A program made the position numbers and the translations under genes. DNA of 64,000 nt. Source: Leptofilum sp041748655. GTDB lineage: Bacteria > Chloroflexota > Anaerolineae > Promineifilales > Promineifilaceae. The stretch lies in the NCBI GenBank assembly GCA_041748655.1, contig JBGTCV010000149.1, positions 1-64,000 of the forward strand. The letters are read 5' to 3'. How positions within the stretch are numbered: the first letter of the stretch is position 1; the number at the start of each line of letters is the position of its first letter. Below are positions 51,024 to 60,597 of this stretch, piece after piece. The notes beneath the pieces are model-generated. The model saw nothing but the letters and a program-made list of their open reading frames with translations, did not search any database and was not told the DNA's origin.

Positions 51024-51257
51024 CTATTCTTTCTTCTTAACCCAACGGCCGTTCTCCGATTTTTCATACTTCTTTTTAACCGCAGCCCAGGCTACCTTGC
51101 TGGCTGTCTCCTCACGACTGGCATCACCACGTCGCTCAGACGGTTTGTCGTATTGATCCCAGGCGCTGTTGTAGGCAGCCTGGAAAATTTCCTGGGCGTG
51201 TTTTGGTAAATTATCACGTACTTGTTCAGGTAAGTCGGAAAGGTTTTTGTATGGCAT
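51024..51257 (-). CDS. chaB: ChaB family protein
   Basis: The 77-aa ChaB protein begins MPYKNLSDLPEQVRDNLPKHAQEIFQAAYNSAWDQY, the defining ChaB pattern, and ends with a basic KKKYEKSENGRWVKKKE tail. It is small and cytoplasmic, linked historically to the ChaA cation antiporter, though function is unclear. GGAGGAAATC precedes the start. No chaA is adjacent. Confidence 0.9.
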   Translation of the reverse strand: MPYKNLSDLPEQVRDNLPKHAQEIFQAAYNSAWDQYDKPSERRGDASREETASKVAWAAVKKKYEKSENGRWVKKKE

Positions 51258-51291
51258 ATGATTTCCTCCATTAAGCTAAACTCTGCCAAAA

Positions 51292-51329
51292 TTGAAAGAA
51301 CCGAATCCAGGCAGATTCGGTTCTTTCAA
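51292..51329. repeat. Perfect 16-bp-arm hairpin upstream of chaB
   Basis: Arms 51292-51307 and 51314-51329 (around GAAAGAACCGAATC) are exact complements with the loop CAGGCA. No T-run follows in either direction. The rest of 51258-51598 is AT-rich and has no convincing gene. Confidence 0.75.
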
Positions 51330-51523
51330 GGGAAGAAATAGGGTCAGGAGAACAGACCACAAGAGCAATTGGAAAATCGGCCTGCAATTGCGGTAATGCA
51401 CCCCGCAAATTGAGGTATTTGATGTACTACACCGTTAGTATAAAAAGCATGAAGCTTTATTCCATAGGTAAAGATACAGTTTATGGATATACAAGATGCA
51501 TATTTAATAATTTGCATCGATAC

Positions 51524-51594
51524 AGGTACGACGCACTTGTCCTGGTGCAAAGTGCAGCAAAACTGCTAAAGTAAGTGCGTCGCGCCCCTAGGAT
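51524..51594. repeat. Dispersed AGGTGCGACGCACTT-type inverted repeat, copy 1
   Basis: AGGTACGACGCACTT (51524-51538) and AAGTGCGTCGCGCC (51573-51586) form a near-perfect inverted pair. It ends CTAGGAT just before the leuS stop codon. The second copy is at 57251-57322. Confidence 0.7.
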
Positions 51595-51598
51595 CTGA

Positions 51599-54046
<2,448 letters not shown>

Positions 54047-54063
54047 ATTCTTTCTCCTGAGTA

Positions 54064-54091
54064 GCAGGTCAATTTTGCAAAATTGACCTGC
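54064..54091. repeat. Perfect 28-bp palindrome in the leuS leader
   Basis: Thirteen-bp arms (54064-54076 and 54079-54091, around GCAGGTCAATTTT) surround only GC. It sits a few bases before the leuS ribosome binding site and is separate from the T-box terminator. Confidence 0.8.
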
Positions 54092-54103
54092 ATTTTGCCA
54101 AAC

Positions 54104-54157
54104 AAAAAGCCCCACTCGTCTTTTCAGAGACGAAAGGGGCTTCCGCGGTACCACTCT
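54104..54157 (-). promoter_or_regulatory. T-box antiterminator/terminator module of leuS, without Stem I
   Basis: The minus strand carries AGAGTGGTACCGCGG (54143-54157), a near-exact T-box, with CGTCTCT (54126-54132) able to pair with AGAG. The competing terminator AAGCCCC/GGGGCTT with inner TCGTCT/AGACGA ends in a T-run (54104-54108). A normal T-box needs about 100 nt or more of Stem I before this; here only 22 nt separate it from the tRNA-Ala end. Confidence 0.85.
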
Positions 54158-54179
54158 GTTTGATGGCCTTACTAATTTG

Positions 54180-54252
<73 letters not shown>

Positions 54253-54280
54253 ATGTCAATTTCACAGTTGACGACTTCCT

Positions 54281-54309
54281 ATTTTAATCCAGTTGCACAC
54301 TTTGTGCAA
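54281..54309 (-). promoter_or_regulatory. Promoter of tRNA-Ala(GGC) and possibly leuS
   Basis: On the minus strand TTGCAC (54304-54309) and TAAAAT (54281-54286) are spaced by 17 bp. The region also contains the palindrome TTGCACA...TGTGCAA. Confidence 0.6.
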
Positions 54310-54374
54310 AAATATTCAATCGTCAAAACCATCCACTCTGGCGCGTAACGGGCGCAAGGCGTCACCGAGTAATT

Positions 54375-54560
54375 CAGTAAACAGTAATCAGTGTTCAGTG
54401 TTCAGTGGGTCGTAATCAGAACTGTTTTACTGATTACTGAAAACTGACCACCGGTTCCCCGGTGCAGCTCCCAGGCGAGTTCGGAAATTTTTGTGTTGTG
54501 CTTCCAGCCAACGGCACAACTCTCTACCTTCATTACCAGACAACTGATTACTGTTTACTG
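54375..54560. repeat. Long-range inverted repeat of CAGTAATCAGT words
   Basis: CAGTAAACAGTAATCAGT (54375-54392) is the exact reverse complement of 54543-54560, 150 bp away. Partial copies (TTCAGTGTTCAGTG, TTTTACTGATTACTG) lie between. The remaining DNA between the two tRNA-Ala genes contains no gene. Confidence 0.7.
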
Positions 54561-54643
54561 ATAACTGACGACTGTTCCCTACTACTCCTGTTCACAGCTT
54601 TTTTGTCTTTTTTTGTAATGTACGATTTGGTTCAACGTTGCAG

Positions 54644-54716
<73 letters not shown>

Positions 54717-54729
54717 GGGAGCGAACGGG

Positions 54730-54758
54730 ATCGTAGCCCACCTGAGAGTTGTTGTCAA
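54730..54758 (-). promoter_or_regulatory. Promoter of tRNA-Ala(CGC)
   Basis: TTGACA (54753-54758, minus strand) and TACGAT (54730-54735) are spaced by exactly 17 bp, 13 nt before the tRNA. Confidence 0.8.
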
Positions 54759-54877
54759 GGTTCCCAGAGCTTACTATACTTGACTAAATAATCCTCATAT
54801 TGCGTCTTGCGTTTTGTTCAACCGAGTCCCGATTCTGGCAAACTGGGAATGCATTTTTATACCTTGGAGGTAACCTG

Positions 54878-55153
54878 ATGGAGAAAAAATACACGATTAC
54901 GCTTGAATATTGCGTGCCCTGAAACTATGCAGCACGCGCCGTCCGTGTGGCGGATGATATTCTGACCCATTACCAGCACATCATTGAGACGTTTACATTT
55001 ATAACCGGCACAAAAGGGGCTTTTGAGTTCAATGTGAACGATGAGCTGCTTTACTCTAAAAAGCAGCTTGGCCGCCACGCCGAACCGGGAGAGGTGCTGG
55101 AATTGTTCAAAGAGTTGATTGGGCCTGGGGTGGAGCCCTATCCCCAAAAATAA
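54878..55153 (+). CDS. Candidate selenoprotein W/Rdx family (in-frame TGA = Sec15)
   Basis: ATG 54878, with GGAGG 7 nt upstream, opens MEKKYTITLEYCVP, then TGA (54920-54922), then NYAARAVRVADDILTHY and on to a TAA at 55153. Reading the TGA as selenocysteine gives a 91-aa Rdx-family protein with C12-V-P-U15 (CxxU). In cysteine homologues I recall EYCVPCNY at this point. The C-terminal half (FEFNVNDELLYSKKQLGRHAEPGEVLELF) is typical. A possible bacterial SECIS follows: CGCC (54937-54940)/GGCG (54949-54952), loop GTCCGTGT, with the apical GU about 23 nt after the TGA. A nonsense mutation in a Cys-type gene is the alternative. Rdx proteins are thioredoxin-fold redox proteins of uncertain role. 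Confidence 0.8.
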
Positions 55154-55165
55154 CTGTTGTTCTTA

Positions 55166-55248
55166 CTAGATGTCATACCCGCGAAAGCGGGTATCCATCT
55201 TTATTAGCCGGATGAATTCCCGCCTGCGCGGGAATGACAAATTCCAGA
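55166..55248. repeat. Dispersed palindromic repeat (ACCCGCGAAAGCGGGT type)
   Basis: ACCCGCGAAAGCGGGT and TTCCCGCCTGCGCGGGAA lie back to back, flanked by GTCAT and ATGAC. It is the same class as 42483-42556 and lies between the selenoprotein and a convergent gene. Confidence 0.7.
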
Positions 55249-55500
55249 TCAACTGATCCAGTCGCGGCTGTAGCGGTCCCAATCGCGGTGTTTGTAGCTG
55301 CGGATGCACTCTTTGCACACCTGGGCGGAATCGACCTCGCCGCTGCTGCGCCAGCGCCAGCGGACGGTACCCACATGGTTGCCGCAGGTGGGCTGGTGGC
55401 AGACAGGGCAGACAATACCACTGGCCAGGGCGCGGCTGCTGGTTTGGCCGTGACCCAACCGATCTTCTTTGTTGCAGATGTGGCAAAATTTTATGGCCAT
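55249..55500 (-). CDS. Small zinc-binding protein (83 aa)
   Basis: The short protein has three CxxC pairs and extra Cys/His: CHIC near residue 6, CPVCHQPTCGNH in the centre and CKEC further on, suggesting two zinc sites. The tail is tyrosine-, aspartate- and tryptophan-rich (RDWDRYSRDWIS). I do not recognise a named family. It overlaps repeat words upstream (55501-55582, GTGAATT and AATTCAT iterations). Confidence 0.65.
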   Translation of the reverse strand: MAIKFCHICNKEDRLGHGQTSSRALASGIVCPVCHQPTCGNHVGTVRWRWRSSGEVDSAQVCKECIRSYKHRDWDRYSRDWIS

Positions 55501-55567
55501 GTGAATTGTGAATGGTGAATAGAGAATTGTGAAATGTGAATGAGCAAGTTCGTTCGCAATTCATAAT

Positions 55568-56326
55568 TCATAATTCATACTTAAAAAAGCCTTCGCCGGA
55601 TTTACGGCCGTATTTCCCCGCCAATACCATCCGTTTCAACAAGGGAGAGGGGCGGTATCTGTCCTCGCCCCATTCGCTGAACAGGCCGGTCATCACGCCC
55701 AAGACCGTGTCCAGACCCAGGTAGTCGGCCCATTCCAGCGGGCCGTAGGGGTAGTTGGTGCCCAGCTTCATCGCCTGATCGATGTCGGCGGGGGTGGCGA
55801 CCCCTTCGAGCAGGGCGCTGGCGGCTTCGTTGATGAGGCAGCAGACGGTGCGCGCCCGCACCAGACCGGGACCATCGGCCACAACGGCCGTTTCATACCC
55901 CAACCCCTCAATGAATTTCTGCGCTTTTTGTAGGCTGGATACGGCCGTTTGCAGCCCCATCGCCAGTTCGAACATGCCACCCTCTTTCCGCAGCGGCGGA
56001 ACCATGCCAAAGCCCACAACCCGGCCCGGTTTGGGTACCCAGGCGGCGGCCTGCGTGGTGCTTGTCGCCAGGGCGGAAGTGAGCAGCAGGGCATCCGGTG
56101 GAATGAAGGCGCTCAGCGCTGCCAGCAGTTCCTCTTTGGCGGCGGCTGATTCGTTGTGCAGCTCGATGGCTACATCGACCCCGGCGGCGTCGGGCATGGC
56201 ATAGCCGCTGTGCAGGGCAGCTGTAAAATCCTCTACCAGATAGAGGACAGCGTCGTGGCCAGCCTGGGTACAAAGCTGGCCCATCTGTTCCACAAAGGGG
56301 GATTCCCCGGCAATGACTACTTTCAT
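55568..56326 (-). CDS. 3-hydroxyacyl-CoA dehydrogenase-like protein with altered NAD site
   Basis: The 252-aa protein has a C-terminal 3HCDH domain (VRARTVCCLINEAASALLEGVATPADIDQAMKLGTNYPYGPLEWAD, KYGRKSGEGFFKYEL) and a shortened Rossmann domain. The usual GxGxxG is replaced by IAGESPFVEQMG, so NAD binding is doubtful or different. In active enzymes the family oxidises 3-hydroxybutyryl-CoA. It may be a partner or a decayed paralogue. A perfect hairpin lies 20 bp upstream. Confidence 0.8.
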   Translation of the reverse strand: MKVVIAGESPFVEQMGQLCTQAGHDAVLYLVEDFTAALHSGYAMPDAAGVDVAIELHNESAAAKEELLAALSAFIPPDALLLTSALATSTTQAAAWVPKPGRVVGFGMVPPLRKEGGMFELAMGLQTAVSSLQKAQKFIEGLGYETAVVADGPGLVRARTVCCLINEAASALLEGVATPADIDQAMKLGTNYPYGPLEWADYLGLDTVLGVMTGLFSEWGEDRYRPSPLLKRMVLAGKYGRKSGEGFFKYEL

Positions 56327-56347
56327 GCAAAACCCTTTTTACGATAG

Positions 56348-56380
56348 AGATTGGTTCAATCTTGGAGATTGAACCAATCT
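56348..56380. repeat. Perfect 15-bp-arm hairpin
   Basis: AGATTGGTTCAATCT (56348-56362), loop TGG, and an exact complement (56366-56380). It lies between two minus-strand genes and is built of AGATTGG/TTCAATC words. Confidence 0.8.
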
Positions 56381-56401
56381 GAATACCCAAAATCGGGGAG
56401 A

Positions 56402-57199
56402 TTATACTCGTTTTTGGGTGACGGTGTGGAGGAATTGGAGAACGGCCGTATTCAACGCCTCCGGTTGGTCGATGGGCGTCGCGTGGCGGGAGTTAGCCAC
56501 CACGTGCAGCTGCGCCGTCGGTATCTCACGCAGGTACGCTTCCTTGCTGGCCACCGGCGTGTAATCCATGTCGCTGCTGACGACCAGCACCGGGCATTGA
56601 AGACGGCTTAAGCGCTGGCGCACGCTCCACCCAATGAGCGCGTTGGTCGCCGCCCGGTACGCTTTGGCATCATTTTCCCGCATCTGCTGCACAAACTGCA
56701 CCCTGTATTCAGCCTGATGTGGCTCTGGGAAGAGCCGCCCGCCAATAAATTCGCCAATTTTTTCCATGGAGAAGATGCGCAGCACCAACCGCCGCTGCGA
56801 TATTTGCCACCGCTCTTGCCAGGTTTGGGGCACCAGCTCCGGCCCGCTGTTGATCACGGTGAGGCTTTTGAACCGCTCCGGCTGATCCACCGCCATCTGG
56901 AAGCCAATCATGCCCCCCATCGACAAGCCCACGAGATGAAACTGATCGATTTGTAGATGCGCCAGCAGGGCAAAGATGTCGGCGGCGAATTGGGGCACGC
57001 TGTAAGGGCCGGGCGGTTTGGCGGAACGGCCGTGTCCGCGCACGTCTGCCACAATCACCCGAAACTGTTCAGCAAGCAGGTCGCGCTGATAGGCCCAGGA
57101 ACGGCCGTCTGACCCCAGCCCATGCAATAACAGCAGCGGCTCACCCGCGCCTTGCTCTTCGTAATAAAGCGAAATGGTGTTTACATTAGCGTGAGGCAT
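56402..57199 (-). CDS. Alpha/beta-hydrolase
   Basis: This 265-aa hydrolase-fold protein has LLLLHGLGSDGRSW (oxyanion hole), the nucleophile elbow LVGLSMGGMIGFQM with Ser in GLSMGG, a helical cap, and catalytic Asp/His near the end (VVSSDMDYTPV, NSRHATPIDQPEA). It resembles 3-oxoadipate enol-lactonase-like and esterase proteins; the substrate is not predictable. The start at 57199 is preceded by AAGGAAGGG. Confidence 0.88.
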   Translation of the reverse strand: MPHANVNTISLYYEEQGAGEPLLLLHGLGSDGRSWAYQRDLLAEQFRVIVADVRGHGRSAKPPGPYSVPQFAADIFALLAHLQIDQFHLVGLSMGGMIGFQMAVDQPERFKSLTVINSGPELVPQTWQERWQISQRRLVLRIFSMEKIGEFIGGRLFPEPHQAEYRVQFVQQMRENDAKAYRAATNALIGWSVRQRLSRLQCPVLVVSSDMDYTPVASKEAYLREIPTAQLHVVANSRHATPIDQPEALNTAVLQFLHTVTQKRV

Positions 57200-57250
57200 T
57201 GTCCCTTCCTTTGCTAGTAATCTGGTTATAAAGGCCAAAAGTAAGCGTTC

Positions 57251-57322
57251 AGGTGCGACGCACTTTTTCCAAAATAATGCGCAGCAACGATGTCGTTTGT
57301 AAGTGCGTCGCACCTCTAGGAT
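57251..57322. repeat. Dispersed AGGTGCGACGCACTT inverted repeat, copy 2
   Basis: AGGTGCGACGCACTT (57251-57265) is exactly mirrored by AAGTGCGTCGCACCT (57301-57315), followed by CTAGGAT. The ends match the copy at 51524-51594 while the loop differs. Confidence 0.8.
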
Positions 57323-57393
57323 GGTTGGTCATGTGGCAACAGTCGTGCTATGCTTATGTCTATATTTTTCACCTATGAGGAAGCCAAATTTCA

Positions 57394-59634
57394 ATGTCTG
57401 AACTGCAAGCGGTGACGGGCCAACTTTACATCGTTGACGGCGTAATGCAAACGGTTAATCAGTCTGCGAAAAGCGCAGCAACGGCCGTTCCCGGCATCCT
57501 GGTCCAGCCACCCCCCAATCGCGCCCACCGCAGCCGCAGCCGTGACTATCTTTTTGCCCACCTTACCCTGAGCGGGAATGCGGCGGAAACGGCCGTCCTC
57601 GCCCAGGATTTACTCGACCTGATCAGCCAAAAATTTCACGCCGCCAGCGGCAGCCTCACCGCCGCCCTGCGCGGGGCGATTATGGCCGCCAACCAGGCCC
57701 TGCTCCAGCGCAACCTCGCCAGCCGGGAAACCTTTCGCGAAGGGGGCCTCACCTGCGCCGTCTTGCGCCACGGTGAGCTGTTTACCCTGCAAGCGGGCGA
57801 ATCGCTGGCCCTGCTGGGACACAACTTTGGCATCGAGCGGCTGCCGCCTCGCCCACTCGATCACATTACGCCGCTGGGGCGCACCAGCGGGCTGGATATT
57901 CGCTACGCCCACCACCGGCTGCAATCGGGCGATTTGCTGCTGCTGGCCGATCCCCGCCTGAGCCACCTGCCCACCGACAGCTTCAGCGACGCTCTGGTAG
58001 ACACCGACATCGAAACAGGGCTGGATACGCTCATCGACATTGTGGCGGACGAATCGGCCCGGCTGCTGCTGCTGGAGTTCAACGATCATACCTTGCTGGA
58101 CCTGCCAGACGTGGTGCAGCCGACGCCGCGCCAGGGACAAACGGTGGTCCCCACACCGCAGCCACGCCGCAGCCCGGAAGCCGTCCCCAGCCCCACCAGC
58201 GACGAACGACGCCCCCAGCCAGTGCGCACAGGTGAGCCAGCTCCTGCCAAAGACGGCATTCGCAGCCTGCCCGCCATCGACCGGCAGCAGGTGGAAACAA
58301 CTGCCCGTCGGGCCGGTTCGCAAGCGGCGCTGGGCTTGTCTACCTTCACCGCCTGGCTGGCTGATTTGCTTTCCCGACTGCGCCCACCAAGAACGGCCGT
58401 TCCCGAAGTAGAAGAAGAACCCATCAGCTGGACCTGGCCTGTCATCATCGCCGTCCTCATCCCCGTTTTGCTCGCTGTGATTGTGTCTGGCGTTTATCTG
58501 GAGCGCGGACGGGTGCAGCGTATGTCGGAAATTCGCGCCGAGATGGCCCAGCTCATCAGCCTGGCCGACGAGGTGGGCGGCGACATTGTTCTGGCGCGGC
58601 AGCATTACAGCGCCGTCCTGGCCCTGGCCGTGGAGGCAGAAACCGAGGTGCGCCCCGGAGATGAGACGGTCGCCCGGCTGCGCACCATCGCCCGCGAGCG
58701 GCTGGACGTGCTGGATGATGTGACGCGGCTGGCGGCACGGCCGTATTACACATTCAGCGAAGGCACCGCCCTTACCCACGTGGCGCTGCGCGATGGCTTC
58801 AATGGCGGTATCTTTATTCTGGATAAAGGGAATGGATTGGTTTACGAGTATGAAACTGACGACACCTATCTCAATCCGCTGATGCTGGAGCCACAAGTGC
58901 GCGTCTTTAACGGGCAAGCGGTGGGCAACCGGGTTGTCGGCAGCGTCATCGACATGTTTTGGCGGCCTGCGGGGAATGCCGTCAGCCGTGATGGCCTGGC
59001 GATGCTAGACAGCAACGGGGCGCTGCTAACCTACCAGCCCAATCTGGGCAGCGTCTTTGGCGTCTCGCTCGACCTGGCCAGCGAATGGCAAGCGCCTATC
59101 GCCATCGCCACGTTTAATGAACGGCTCTACATTTTGGACATCGGGGCGCAGGTGATCTGGAAATATTTCCCCGTCGGCGACGATTTCACGGCGAATGCCG
59201 ACGACCGGATCCTCTTTTTTGCCGAGGACGCGGAGCTAAACCAGGTCATTGATTTTGATATTTTCAGCCAGGATGGGGGGTTGGTACTGCTGTATCGAGA
59301 CGGCCGTATGCGTTACTACGACACCCGCTCCAGCCGTCTGGTATGGAGTGAGTCTGACATGCTGGCCAATGGGCTGCAGACGCCGCTGGTTGCGCCCACT
59401 TCTGTAAAAATTGTGGGGCGTGGGTTAAATGCCTCGATTTTTGTAGCCGATCCGGGAAGCGGCCGTATTGTGCAAATTAGCCGCCCCACCGGGCAGGTGC
59501 TGGCCCAATACCGCGCCACCGGCCCCAACGGCGAAGAGCTGTTCAGCCAGATCAACGACTTCGCCATTGCCGAAACGCCCCTCCGCGTCTTTGTCACCAC
59601 CCAGCAGACGCTCTACCTCGCCGTGCAGGAGTAA
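57394..59634 (+). CDS. PP2C-like/membrane/beta-propeller protein
   Basis: The 746-aa protein starts with a domain resembling PPM phosphatases (about residues 40-230: SLTAALRGAIMAANQALLQRN, GGLTCAVLRHGELFTLQAGES, SGDLLLLADPRLS) but without the metal-binding Asp motifs, so it is likely inactive. A Pro-rich linker (about 240-330) and one membrane helix (WPVIIAVLIPVLLAVIVSGVYL, about 350-372) follow. The remainder is predicted outside the cell: a helical stalk and a beta-propeller-like domain (LDKGNGLVYEYETDD, LYILDIGAQVIWKYF). Similar proteins occur beside Ser/Thr kinases in Chloroflexota. Function unknown; a phospho-dependent sensor is a guess. Confidence 0.75.
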   Translation: MSELQAVTGQLYIVDGVMQTVNQSAKSAATAVPGILVQPPPNRAHRSRSRDYLFAHLTLSGNAAETAVLAQDLLDLISQKFHAASGSLTAALRGAIMAANQALLQRNLASRETFREGGLTCAVLRHGELFTLQAGESLALLGHNFGIERLPPRPLDHITPLGRTSGLDIRYAHHRLQSGDLLLLADPRLSHLPTDSFSDALVDTDIETGLDTLIDIVADESARLLLLEFNDHTLLDLPDVVQPTPRQGQTVVPTPQPRRSPEAVPSPTSDERRPQPVRTGEPAPAKDGIRSLPAIDRQQVETTARRAGSQAALGLSTFTAWLADLLSRLRPPRTAVPEVEEEPISWTWPVIIAVLIPVLLAVIVSGVYLERGRVQRMSEIRAEMAQLISLADEVGGDIVLARQHYSAVLALAVEAETEVRPGDETVARLRTIARERLDVLDDVTRLAARPYYTFSEGTALTHVALRDGFNGGIFILDKGNGLVYEYETDDTYLNPLMLEPQVRVFNGQAVGNRVVGSVIDMFWRPAGNAVSRDGLAMLDSNGALLTYQPNLGSVFGVSLDLASEWQAPIAIATFNERLYILDIGAQVIWKYFPVGDDFTANADDRILFFAEDAELNQVIDFDIFSQDGGLVLLYRDGRMRYYDTRSSRLVWSESDMLANGLQTPLVAPTSVKIVGRGLNASIFVADPGSGRIVQISRPTGQVLAQYRATGPNGEELFSQINDFAIAETPLRVFVTTQQTLYLAVQE

Positions 59635-59695
59635 TTGAGTAATTGGGTACTTTAATTACTCAATTACCCAGTTACCTAATTACCTAATTTCCCAG
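59633..59695. repeat. Iterated GTAATTGA-word inverted repeat
   Basis: GTAATTGAGTAATTGGGTA opens the stretch and TAATTACTCAATTACCCAGTTACC closes it, so the two halves pair. It shares its word with 41748-41808 and 44480-44521. It separates convergent gene ends. Confidence 0.7.
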
Positions 59696-60484
59696 TTAGA
59701 ACGGCGCATCACCTGCCACGTTTTGGTGCCACTCCGTGAGAAAATTAATGGCCGCCTCAAACTTTTTGGTGGGCAGCATTTTGTAGCTGGTAATGCCAAA
59801 CTTGCGGTACAGCTCCCCGTACACCGCACCAAACTCGTTGCGCTTGGTGCGCTGGCCCAACGCCAGCGCCACCGTCTTCACCGCCTGGCTAATCTGCATC
59901 GCCTGATCCTCGGTGATGTGGCTTTTGGGGCTGGGCAGGGCTGCTTCCAACTGCTCCAGGCGCGTCTCATGATCGTCCAGCCGTGTGGCCAGCCGCGCTT
60001 CTAGCTGAAGCTGGTTGCGAGCCAGTTCTGCCATCGCCATCGCCATTTTGTACGCCTGTGCAGCTGGGGAATTGGAGTCCAGCAAATCATCAATATCTGG
60101 AGTTGATGTTAACCTACCCTCTTGAAACGCTTGCCACAGCACCTTGGCCGCCTCTCGCTGGAAGCGAGCCAGCTTCGGCCGTACCTCTCCCCGCAGGGCG
60201 CTTACACGCACACCAGAAAGCCACAGCGGGATTAAATCGACGCGCAGCACGTAGGTATCCTGCTGACCACCGGGGGTAGCCAAATTGGCTACCCCTATGC
60301 CCTCTCCTATGATCTCGTGCCGCTCCATACGACGGCGCTGAGCCTGGGTGTCCAGGCCGAGACTGCTACACATTTGCGGAATGCTCACGTACACATCACC
60401 ATCAGCAGCGCGTACGGCCGTCAGTTCATCATCATACAGAAGCACCTGCTTTTGCTCAATTGGTTGTAAAACTTGATCAGCCAT
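59696..60484 (-). CDS. Phage-type antirepressor (P22_AR N / ORF6C domains)
   Basis: The 262-aa protein has an N-terminal P22_AR-like domain (VLLYDDELTAVRAADGDVYVSIPQMCSSLGL) and a C-terminal ORF6C domain (SQAVKTVALALGQ...FGAVYGELYRKFGITSYKMLP). Such proteins antagonise phage repressors or act as phage-derived regulators. No other phage genes lie nearby, so it is a captured single gene. The start at 60484 has GAGGGGAAAT upstream. Confidence 0.82.
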   Translation of the reverse strand: MADQVLQPIEQKQVLLYDDELTAVRAADGDVYVSIPQMCSSLGLDTQAQRRRMERHEIIGEGIGVANLATPGGQQDTYVLRVDLIPLWLSGVRVSALRGEVRPKLARFQREAAKVLWQAFQEGRLTSTPDIDDLLDSNSPAAQAYKMAMAMAELARNQLQLEARLATRLDDHETRLEQLEAALPSPKSHITEDQAMQISQAVKTVALALGQRTKRNEFGAVYGELYRKFGITSYKMLPTKKFEAAINFLTEWHQNVAGDAPF

Positions 60485-60557
60485 ATTTCCCCTCAAAAAA
60501 TTTTTAATTCCGACTGTTTCAATTTGCTCTCCCAACAGGGTTATGTCAATATAATGC

Positions 60558-60586
60558 AAAGGGGTATGCAAATTGCATACCCCTTT
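60558..60586. repeat. Near-perfect palindrome after the histidine kinase
   Basis: AAAGGGGTATGCAA (60558-60571) and its exact complement (60573-60586) surround one base. It lies 12 bp past the kinase stop on the minus strand; there is no T-run on that side. Confidence 0.75.
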
Positions 60587-60597
60587 ATATCAAGAAA

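Noticed and set aside
51344..51550. 68-aa minus-strand frame in the chaB-leuS spacer
   Set aside because: It has AT-rich, cysteine-scattered translation, no ribosome binding site and no family resemblance.
54947..55153. 68-aa gene starting at 54947
   Set aside because: It is only the C-terminal part of the selenoprotein W-like gene; the upstream codons carry the conserved redox motif and a better ribosome binding site.
57610..58917. 435-aa open frame antisense to the PP2C-like gene
   Set aside because: It shows low-complexity Gln/Gly-rich translation with no ribosome binding site; the plus-strand gene explains the region.
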